64,000 nucleotides of DNA. Source: Proteromonas lacertae (lineage: Eukaryota; Sar; Bigyra; Opalinata; Proteromonadidae). The translations under genes were made by a program, and so were the position numbers. The stretch is taken from positions 1 to 64,000 of the forward strand of contig NGBS01000872.1 of assembly GCA_002245135.1 (NCBI GenBank), read 5' to 3'. Below, in pieces: positions 55,667 through 64,000 of this stretch; position 1 is the first letter of the stretch, and each line of letters begins with the position of its first letter. The notes beneath the pieces were generated by a model. That model searched no databases, was not told where the DNA came from, and saw nothing but the letters and a program-made list of their open reading frames with translations.

Positions 55667-56308
55667 TTAATCATCCTTTTTCTTATCTACTTCTACTTCT
55701 TTCATATTTTCTTGGTGATATCTTAATAAGGATTCTTTTTCTTCAGCCTTTTCTTCTGGATTTAGTTTTTCTGCTGTTGCATTTAGAGTATCTTTACCTT
55801 TTCAGCACCTACTTCAATACCCTATAGTTTTTAAAAATACTAACAATACTTTTCCAAGCTTATCTGTAATTTCATACTTTTGATTAACATCTTTTGCTTT
55901 ATTCATCACAGCATCTTTTGCACTATTTATTTTCTCAGTTATTTCAAACTTTTCGTTTACTTCTTTAGCTTTTTCCATTGCGATTTGCGCACCAGTTTTT
56001 ATTTTCTCTGTAACCTATTAAATATCATACGAGTTATAATAATACTTTATATTCTTCATTTATATGTTGTGCTTTGGCATAAACACCTTGCATCGCTGCA
56101 GCAGCTGCAGCGGCTGTTTCTGATAATACTGCAGCTAACTATAATAATCATTAACATATTTTATCATTACTTTTGAATCTGGTTTGTTTACTTTGACATG
56201 ATGAAAATCTTCTTCTTTCTTTTCAACTTTAGGCTCTTCTGCTTTATTTTCTGGTTTATTCTAGTAGTTATTATAAGTATAGTAGATGTACATTGCTATT
56301 GTTTTCCA
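55667..56308 (-). CDS. Amphipathic-repeat protein A
   Basis: Five short exons encode about 170 residues: an acidic/basic N-terminus, an Ala-rich helix (ETAAAAAAAMQG), then tandem ~25-27-residue units of the form YKVTEKIKTGA...AKEVNE, FEITEKINSAK...KDVNQ and YEITDKLGKGIEV. It ends KKKDD. The last exon needs one added base near 55800. It is paralogous to the repeat part of the next gene. Regular amphipathic helices of this kind often bind membranes or protect proteins (LEA-like), but the function is unknown. Confidence 0.65.
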
Positions 56309-56406
56309 TAGTAATTTATAAAATGATAAAAATAACAAAAAAGAGTGATATGGATTTTTACAAGTGATAATTGTGTTTCTTTTTTCTTTAGTCGTGTTTT
56401 GTGGGA

Positions 56407-57488
56407 TTAATATATAACACGATTATTTTTGTACAACACAAAAACAATATTTACATACAAAATAGAGATAAAATACACTATTAATGTGTTCAATAATTTA
56501 AAAATTAATAATAATATGCTATTATCTACTTGTAATATTGTTGTGGCTGGTATTGCTGCATATGTCGGATCAGCTGGTGGTGGTTGTGTTGGATATTGAT
56601 ACTGTGGTTGATATTGTTGTTGAGGTTGTGATGGTTGATCACTTAAAGCTTTAGTAATAGCGTCAGCAGCAATAGCTATACCTTTTGCTGTATATTTAGC
56701 ACCTACTTCAACTCCCTATAAAATACATATATCGAATTGAGTAAATACATGAGCTACTTTCTGATGAATCTCATATTTCTGGTCAATTTCTTTTGCTTTA
56801 TGATAAACAGTCTTAGCTGCTTGTCCTACTTTTTCTGTTACTTTGTATTCACCATTTATTTCTTTTGCTTTATTATATCCTTTATTTACAACACCACAGG
56901 TAGCTACAGTCGCTTTCTTAGCGTTGTCTACAACATGATATTCTTGGTCTATTTCTTTACATTTATGAGCAGTCACAGCTACAGCATGTCCAACTTTGTC
57001 AGTCACTTGATATTGTTGATTGAACTATGTAATAAGAAAAAATGATATTATACTTGATATGCAGCACTTGCTGCTGCTACAGCACCAGTAGCCATTTGCA
57101 CTGTAATATTAGTGTTACCTGCTCCTGGAACAACACTACCTAGAGGAATATTACCTGGAATTACATTTCCAACTGGAGCTTGAGGTAATGGTGGTGGATA
57201 AACAATTGTTGGAGTAGAAACAGTCTGTGGATACGCTTTCATTAAAGTATTAAGTCTATTAATGTAATTATTTAACGCTTGGACGTATGGGTCTCTTGGC
57301 TCATTAGGAGCTAATGTTTTAATTATTTCCTGAATTTGACTTGTGGCTAGTTGATAACTAAGAGAAAATTACACAAAATTAACGATATACTGTTGTATAG
57401 CCTCTGGGTATTGCTTATTGTTATCGTATTGTATAGCTATACTCGCTTCATTCATAGCTTGTTTTATTTGCTGATCTCTGGCTGACAT
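56407..57488 (-). CDS. MIT-domain protein with amphipathic repeats (protein B)
   Basis: The ATG at 57488 opens a MIT-like three-helix domain (QQIKQAMNEASIAIQYDNNK, PEAIQHYQLATSQIQE) as found in ESCRT-III/VPS4 partners and spartin. A Pro-rich linker follows, then repeats YQVTDKVGHAV...CKEIDQE, YHVVDNAKKA...AKEINGE, YKVTEKVGQAA...AKEIDQK and YEIHQKV. A Gln/Pro/Tyr-rich tail follows. Introns are about 29-33 nt. The C-terminal end is uncertain: the frame stays open into a hydrophobic stretch to 56407, or ends nearer 56509. A membrane-trafficking role is inferred from the MIT domain. Confidence 0.65.
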
Positions 57489-57591
57489 TTTGTTTTGACA
57501 ATTCCAAAACAAAATTTAAACTCACTCTATTTTTTTGAACTAAAACCAAAAGACACAAACAGACATTCAAATAATATATATTTTTCAATGA

Positions 57592-58919
57592 TTACAAATC
57601 TGCTCCATGTTCAGATAAGTAACTGGCAGCATATTCTTCATTTTTATCACATGCAAAATAAGCTTGAATCACTACTTCTCTTGGCAACTGGAAGATTTCA
57701 ACCAAACGATTCACAGCTTCATTCTCTTCTGGTGTTAATTGAATGACTTGTCGTGGTGGCATTCCTGGAGCGCCTGCACCTGGAGCTCCACCTGCTCCTA
57801 AAGCACCTAAGCTAATTGCAGCCAACAATTGAGTATATTGTTGTGGTGTAATTCCCATTGATCGTAACGTGCTATTCCTTTGACTTTCATCCATATATGA
57901 TAACTGTTGAATCAATACTGCCAATTGTTGTCTATCAATATTTGGTGGTATACCTGGTATGCCAGCAATACCACCTGGAGCACCAGCAGGTGCTGAATCA
58001 TCTTCATTTAATAATGCAGTGAATTCATCTAAATTGTTATTAATTACATCTAACAAATCAGGATTATCTCTTTGAACTCTTTCCAATACAGTTCTAATAG
58101 CGCTTGGATTCTCTCTAATCTGTTGCTTCATCTCTTGGAAGTAAGGTAATGCTCTGATTGCTGCAAACTTATCATTTGCACCTACTGGTATCATTCCTGG
58201 CATTGGAGCTACTCCTGCTGCTGGTGGTGCTACTCCTCCTGCTGCTGCTGGTGCTCCTGCTGGTGGTGCTCCTGCTCCACCTGCTGCAGTTGGAATACCA
58301 TCATTCAAATATTCAAATGCTCTATCAGCATTATTAAATGCAGCTAACATCGCAGCTCTTACATCAGCTTCAGCATAACCCATGCTTACTAGGTTCTGGA
58401 TGGCTGTTTCAGCTTCTGGATCAGTACGAGCTTGTTGGGGAATAGCTGCACCTGCTGGTGGTGGAGCTTGAGGAAGATGAGCTGGTGGAGTTTGTATTGG
58501 TTGTTGTTGTGGAGGTGGAGCTACAACTGGTGGTGGTGATACAGGTGCTGGTGCTTGGGCTGGTACTGGTCTTGGTGCTACTGGTGCAGCTGCTCCTCCT
58601 GCTTTACCCTATATATGTAATAAACGAAATTGACATACTGGCATGCAAACAACGAAGGAATTGGTTGAAACTCCTGCTGCACCGAGTGTAGATGAATCAT
58701 CAGTAAGAAGTTTGCCTTTATGTATCTATCATGTAAAAAGGGTTATTATACCAGTTTCATTCCATCTTTTGGATAAGCAGGTCCTTTTGTAGTTTCAATA
58801 AGAGCTTTTAATTCAGCAACCTGCAAAAATAATATTTGCATTTATACAGTCATTTCAGGATTGGCTTCTACTTCAAATTTATCACCAGTTAATGATTTAA
58901 CAGTTAATTTAAATGACAT
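57592..58919 (-). CDS. RAD23: Rad23 ubiquitin receptor
   Basis: Domains in order: ubiquitin-like (MSFKLTVKSLTGDKFEVEAN, HKGKLLTDDSSTL), Pro/Ala linker, UBA1 (NLVSMGYAEADVRAAMLAA), XPC-binding/STI1 (FQEMKQQIRENPSAIRTVLE) and UBA2 at the C-terminus (EAVNRLVEIFQLPREVVIQA). Rad23 shuttles ubiquitinated proteins to the proteasome and stabilises XPC in nucleotide excision repair. Mini-introns occur only in the Ubl portion. The low-complexity Ala/Pro/Gly segments raise local GC. Confidence 0.95.
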
Positions 58920-59039
58920 AGTTCTGCAAAAACAATAAAATGATAAATGTACTTCTAAGAAAAGTGAAGAAGAATAAACCAATAATGAATTTAATCGAAA
59001 CGGCTTAATTTTTTGTTAATCAATTTTTGATGATAATTC

Positions 59040-59708
59040 ATGTATGGTCTAATTGATCTAAAAAATAAGAATAAAAATAAGTTAGAAAAACGAAAGTCTA
59101 TATTTGACGATAGTGACGAGGATGATGATAATAGTTCCAAGTTAGATCCTAAAAAACGTAAATTGCCTACATTATCTAGAGTTAAAACAAAACGAAGTAT
59201 GATTCATCATTTATAATATGTGTGCTAGTATGCGGAAGAACAAATTAAAGCAATATCTGAAGATCCAGACATATTTGACTATGATGCATGGAAAGATAAT
59301 GTTCAAGAAGAAGAAACTCCAAGTACTGAAGAAGAAAAAAGAGAAAGAAAGAAAGTATGTTTTTAATAGGTTTTATTCAATAGCCTCGTTACATTCAAGA
59401 TATACAAAGAAGAACAGCAGAAAGAAAACGAGAACTAGATATATATGCAGAAAGAACAGCTTAAAAAAGAAAGAGAGAAAGAAGATCAAGAGTTTGGTGA
59501 TAAAGAAGTGATAGTTACTGAAGCCTATAAACGTAAATTAATAGAAGATAAGAAATGGGAAGAAGATCAGAAGAAGAAAGAAGAAGAAGAGAAGAAGAAT
59601 GATGTTAGGAAAAAAGATGATTATACCTTTAGTTTTTATAAGAATTTTCTTAATGATGAAGAAGAGCATCGAGAAAAACATCATCATCATCACAAAAAAC
59701 ATCATTAA
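59040..59708 (+). CDS. NSRP1: Nuclear speckle splicing regulator NSRP1-like
   Basis: Three exons with introns of about 29-32 nt. AEEQIKAISEDPDIFDYDAW, RYIQDIQRRTAERKREL and DQEFGDKEVIVTEAYKRKL form the conserved NSRP1/CCDC55 core, followed by DYTFSFYKNFL and a His/Lys-rich end. NSRP1 is a splicing regulator. One frame displacement in the TA-rich run near 59440 separates the coil from the rest. Conservation on both sides argues for a one- or two-base consensus error. Confidence 0.8.
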
Positions 59709-59758
59709 ATAAATAACAGCAATTTTCATATTAAATAGTAATTATTTGTGTTGTGTAT

Positions 59759-60286
59759 TTAATCTTCTTCTTCTTCTTTTTCATTATCATCACTAGAATA
59801 CTCATCACATGCTATTCTGTTAGGATTATCCATCAACAAATCATCTTCAACAATATCATTTTCTTTATTAGCCTCTTTTTCTTTTCCTTTATCTTGATTG
59901 AAATATTCTGGCCATATACCTTCAGATTTCAGATATTTTACTTGATTAGGTTGTAATATATTGCATATACTGAAAGTCACTTTTCCTTTCTCTCCTGTTG
60001 CAGTTTCTATATCAGCTTCACTTTTATTGACAATAAGATAATCACCTTCGCTTTATCCAAATAAGTTTTCTAAATTTACTTGGCAGAATTGCAAGCTGTA
60101 TTTCTGAATCTGGTTTATCAATCTAGCAAATATTATATTTTGATAGTATACAACTTCAAACATATTACCACCTCTTGATCCCTTCACTTGGACTATCACC
60201 TGATCTTCTGTTGGAATTGGAGTTCCATTGTATGTTTCTTGCGTTATATTCTTACGATACTTTGTACGTCTTTTAACTCCTGACAT
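59759..60286 (-). CDS. EIF1AD: EIF1AD-like RNA-binding protein
   Basis: An S1/OB-fold protein of about 165 residues. KRRTKYRKNITQETYNG, then DQVIVQVKGSRGGNMFEV, LPSKFRKLIWIK and FSICNILQPNQVKYLKSEG ending in WPEYF match eIF1A domain-containing protein. An acidic tail (DDNEKEEEED) ends the protein. A 29-nt intron interrupts exon 1. The frame slips by one base near 60055, just after WIK where GDYLIV is expected. It is probably involved in late 40S ribosome maturation, as known for EIF1AD. Confidence 0.82.
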
Positions 60287-60383
60287 TTTTTAGCAAATAC
60301 TAATCACTCAAATATGAGAAAATGAGTAAATTAAATAATTCTGGTTTGAGGCTTGATACATTTTCATTTCTTCTAACATAGAA

Positions 60384-62610
60384 ATGCCAGCAGCAGCACA
60401 AGCAGAAAATGAAGAAGAAGGTGGTGGTGGTGGTTTACAGTCTATCTTAACAATGGTTATGGTATTCATGCTAGTCCAGTCTTTCATGGGTGGTAGAAAT
60501 GCACCAGCTAAAGAAGCAACACCTGTGGAAAAGTCAGTACCTTTCCAACAACAGTCAAAACCAGTTGAAACAGTGAAAACTGCAGCTAATTTGGACAATC
60601 TATGGCCAAAAGGAACACAAATGGTATTTATATAAAATTATGTCATTGTTATAAATATAGAATATCAATGTGTATATTGATACGGAGGAAGAATTCTCAG
60701 ATTTTGACAATAAAGAGAAATTAATATGGTATGAACCAAGTTTAACCTATGATTTCCATGATGAAAACAAAAGAGAAGAAAATGTTACATTCAAATTAAC
60801 AGAAGCCATGCAGAACAATGCAACAATTTATGTGCATATATACATTAACAAAGAAGATGCACCAATAGATCCAACGTTCCCTAATTACAATAAAGAAGAT
60901 GTTATATATAAAAGAAGACGTATAATATATTTTTCATTATTAATTTTGTTATTTAGAATTGAATACTTACATAATGAATCCTCTCCGTGAAGGTCATAAC
61001 TTAGTCAATCACAGCAGTACAGTAGAATTAGACGAAAATATCACTAAAAGAATACCAGGTGAATATTATTCATACTGGAAACCTCAACTAACATTCCATT
61101 TAATCTGTGATTGGAATAGATATCCATCCAGTTTCTTAAAGATGCCACAAATGAAGGATTATATAATATTATCGGAAGATGGTAATTATTATTATCCTAT
61201 TGTCTATTTCAATGAGTTTTCCATTGTTAAGAGATTATTATATTCCATTGAATGAAACAATATCAGAAGTACCAATACAATTCTATTATAACGGAATGGG
61301 TTATCAAAGATTCCAAATGCAATCACAAATGGAATGGATGTGGAAAATGCAAGAGAATTGGGGATTAGCAGTAGAAGATGAATTTGATGAAATAAAAAGA
61401 ATATTTTTAGAGACAAATCCATGGTTTTTAGGTGTAACTATGTTTGTTTCTATATTACATTCTGTTTTTGATTTCTTAGCGTTTAAAAATGATATTTCCT
61501 TTTGGAATAATGCAAAGAGTTATGAAGGATTAAGTACAAAGACATTATTCTTAAATGCATTCTTTCAATTTGTTATATTATTATATTTACTTGATAATGA
61601 GACTAGTTGGATGATTATAGGTAGCAGTGCTATTGGTGTAGTCATAGAACTATGGAAAATAAGAAAAGTATTAAGAGTCAAACTAGTTTGGTGGAAAAAT
61701 GCCATTCCATACTTAAAATTTAGAGATCGAATGTCTTATGGTTCAAATAAGACTCGAAAATATGATAATATAGCAATGAGATATTTGATGTATATATTAT
61801 TCCCACTAGTTATTGGTTCATCAATATATTCATTATATTATAATAAATATAAGAGTTGGTATTCATGGGTATTAAGTAGTTTAACATCCGTTTGTTTATA
61901 CATTTGGCTTTATTACAATGACTCCTCAATTGTTTATTAATTATAAAATGAAATCAGTTGCACATTTGCCTTGGAAAGCAATGATCTATAAGTCATTAAA
62001 TACATTTATTGATGATTTATTCGCTTTTATTGTGAAAATGCCTACTCTACATAGATTAGCTTGCTTTAGAGATGATATAGTGTTTTTCATATATTTATAT
62101 CAAAGATATATTTATCCAGTGGATAAGAAACGAAGAAATGAATTTGGTTTAACTGGAGAAGAAGAAGAAAGATTAGCTGCATTAAGAAAAGCTGGAAGAA
62201 GTAATATTAAATTTGAAGATTTACAGAATCCAAATATTCTTAATGATTTGAATGAGAAAGATAAAGAAGAAGAAGAAAAGAAGAAAAAAGATGATGAAAA
62301 GAAGAAGAAAGAAACTGAAGAAAAAGAGGAGGAAATTAAAGAACCAACAGTTAAAGATAACAAACATGATGGTTTGAGAAGAAGAGGTGTAGCTAGTGAG
62401 AAGAAGGAAGATAACAATGATGATGATGATAGATTTGAAGAATTACCAGTAGAAGTTGATGATGATGAAAATAACAACAATAGTGATGAAAAGAAAGAAG
62501 GTGAGAATGAGAATAGTACAACTGATGTACAAGTTCAAGAATTTCATCATAGATCAAAGTATGATGTTATTCCAATGAATGAGTGGATTATGACTGATGA
62601 CGATGATTAG
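60384..62610 (+). CDS. CLPTM1: CLPTM1-family multispan membrane protein
   Basis: The family is clear from YDFHDENK-type N-terminal lumenal sequence, YYPIVYFNEF, LETNPWFLGVTMFVSILHSV, FLAFKNDISFWNNAKSYEGL, KYDNIAMRYLMYILFPLV, GWYSWVL-like YSWVLSSL, FGFITMTPQLFINYK and LACFRDDIVFFIYLYQR. Five or more membrane segments and an acidic cytosolic tail are visible. CLPTM1 family members are ER/Golgi proteins that retain receptors or scramble lipids. Introns lie near 60623-60660 and 60920-60957. One-base slips near 61230 and 61890 interrupt otherwise conserved sequence. Confidence 0.9.
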
Positions 62611-62708
62611 TTGATTAATTAGTTTTTTTCTCGCAATATATCTCATTATTATTGTTTTGTTTTTTTTTTAGCTCAAGCACTGACCGAGCTTTGACATTCT
62701 TTTACCTA

Positions 62709-64000
62709 ATGTCTGAAAAGAAAGAATGTGCTGAGCTAAAAATATCACCACCAGTGGAATTGTTTGAAGCTACTAAATTCACTTCTCATACAGCAACACC
62801 AGCGGTAACTCCTAGATCAGAATCTTGCTCTTTCGATGAAGACTCTAGTATATTCAATTTTTGTAATATTTCTAGTGTTTATAACCAACAGACTTCATGT
62901 TTTTTCGCATTCACCTACATGCATCGTCATGTGTGGACTTCCTGTATGTAAAATTTCACCATTTATACATTCTATAGGCACGAGGTAAGAGTTATATTGT
63001 ACGAATGTTGAAGGGCTATCTAAATTGGCAAGGATTTGATTGTAGGATTTTTAATGTGGGTAGCTATCGTCGAAAAGTATTTATAACAATAAGATTATTC
63101 ATCAAATAGATATCAGGAGTACAAGATGCATCATTTTTTGATTTTAGCAATTCCAAAGCAAATACTCTGAGAAATCAAGCAGCAGCACATGCATTTAGAG
63201 ATGTGAAACAATTCCTATTAGGAGTGCATGAATCAGATAAGAATCTACGAGTAGCAATATTTGATGCAACTAATACAACTAGAGAAAGAAGAAGATATTT
63301 AATGGATTGTGTAAAAAATACAAATATAGAAATGATATTTATTGAGAGTATTTGTACTGATAAAGCAATATTAGAATCAAATTACAACATGAAATTACAG
63401 TCACCTGATTATAAAGATATGGATCCAGTGAAAGCGAAGAGAAGATTTTGAAAAGAGAGTAGCAGAATATGAAAAAATATATGAAACTCTAGATGATGAA
63501 CATGAAGGTGATTTATCATACATAAAACTGTTTGATGTTGGTTTGCATATGGAGTTGAATAAAATGCACGGTTATTGCGCAATGGAAATAGTCACTTACT
63601 TAGGTAATATTCATATTAAACCAAGACAAATATTCTTAATGCGACATGGTGAATCATTGAATGATGTTCAAGGAATACTAAGTGGTGATTGTAAATTAAC
63701 TCAAACTGGTAGAGTATTTGCAGCTCAAGCTAGAGATTTTTTGAAAGATAATACTGATCCAACTAAACCACTGCTAGTGTTTTCTAGTACATTAAAAGCA
63801 GCTACTTGTACAATGGAAAGGTTAAGAGTATTAAGAAATACTCAGTTAATTACAACTCACGTATTAGATGAATTAGGAGGAGGTATATGTCAAGGAATGA
63901 CATATAATGAAATAAAAGAGAAATTTAAAGATGAATATAAAGACAGGAATGAAAACAAATTGATATTTAGATATCCTGGTGCTGGTGGTGAATCTTATTT
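62709..64000 (+). CDS. PFKFB: 6-phosphofructo-2-kinase/fructose-2,6-bisphosphatase (partial, runs off window)
   Basis: This bifunctional enzyme sets fructose-2,6-bisphosphate and hence glycolytic flux. The kinase half has the P-loop VMCGLPARGKSYIVR, NVGSYRRK, SGVQDASFFDFSN and AIFDATNTTRERR. The phosphatase half begins IFLMRHGESLNDVQG with the catalytic His and GELGG-like LDELGGGICQGM. A 28-nt intron (62848-62875) and two more mini-introns are required. A 2-nt loss in the GA run near 63445 shifts the frame between KAKR and DFEKRVAEYE. The C-terminus lies beyond the window. Confidence 0.92.

Noticed and set aside
57592-58600. GC-richer patch as evidence of horizontal transfer
   Set aside because: It is the Ala/Pro/Gly-rich linker of Rad23. 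Composition follows amino-acid usage, and the domain order is that of ordinary eukaryotic Rad23.
1-64000. tRNA, rRNA or CRISPR loci
   Set aside because: I saw no cloverleaf-capable tRNA sequence, no rRNA similarity and no regular spaced direct repeats. AT bias limits visual detection of small RNAs, so absence is not proven.

Overview
This is strongly AT-rich nuclear DNA from a compact eukaryotic genome. Proteins read with the standard code (TAA, TAG and TGA all end conserved genes). Most housekeeping genes are cut by very short GT-AG introns, mostly 23-35 nt, that typically begin gtat and end tatag or aatag. Gaps between genes are often under 120 bp, and many neighbours are divergent or convergent. 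The tiny introns recall Blastocystis, but the AT bias does not. An EGF-domain protein of the kind found in stramenopile tubular hairs (SIG1/OCM-type mastigoneme proteins), together with MORN, LRR and KIF-binding proteins, suggests a flagellated stramenopile, perhaps an opalinate such as Proteromonas. That placement is inference.

Region 1 (1-24.1 kb) is a glycan-modification island built as a large inverted repeat. Arms at 1-7290 and 15615-22904 mirror each other about position ~11453. They carry a mastigoneme-like gene, a mitochondrial HtrA-like protease, a fucosyltransferase-like gene, an FkbM methyltransferase, a glycosyltransferase and a UDP-sugar pyrophosphorylase. The 8.3-kb spacer holds further type II membrane glycosyltransferases and methyltransferases: GT31, GT92, FkbM, DUF268, a DUF1647-like protein and two unassigned ones. 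A broken GT31 copy sits at the mirror position of the intact one, and a hairpin lies at the symmetry axis. These genes are almost intron-free and are packed with zero or few bases between start codons. One pair overlaps stop-to-start. Together they look like a Golgi toolkit that supplies nucleotide sugar, transfers sugars and methylates glycans, probably for surface glycoproteins.

Region 2 (24-41 kb) carries a helical-repeat protein, a membrane-anchored AT-hook protein, a 1.9-kilo-residue coiled-coil protein, a HIRIP3-like acidic chromatin protein, a small unknown protein, a cyclin and condensin subunit 1 (CAP-D2). It is largely a chromosome and cell-cycle neighbourhood.

Region 3 (40.6-50.2 kb) is a second, smaller inverted repeat. 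Two Hsp70-like genes share an almost identical 1.33-kb ATPase-encoding segment that starts exactly at the ATG, but they have unrelated helical tails. Between them lie MORN, LRR and KIF-binding protein genes.

Region 4 (50.2-64 kb) is ordinary and densely packed: GPN2 GTPase, UBE2T-like E2, a GNAT acetyltransferase, a PPIL1-like cyclophilin, a CHID1-like secreted protein, two paralogous amphipathic-repeat proteins (one with a MIT domain), Rad23, NSRP1, EIF1AD, CLPTM1 and a 6-phosphofructo-2-kinase/fructose-2,6-bisphosphatase cut by the window end.

Many conserved genes carry one isolated one- or two-base frameshift in a low-complexity run. The simplest reading is residual consensus error of a long-read assembly, so single frameshifts here should not be taken alone as proof of pseudogenes.
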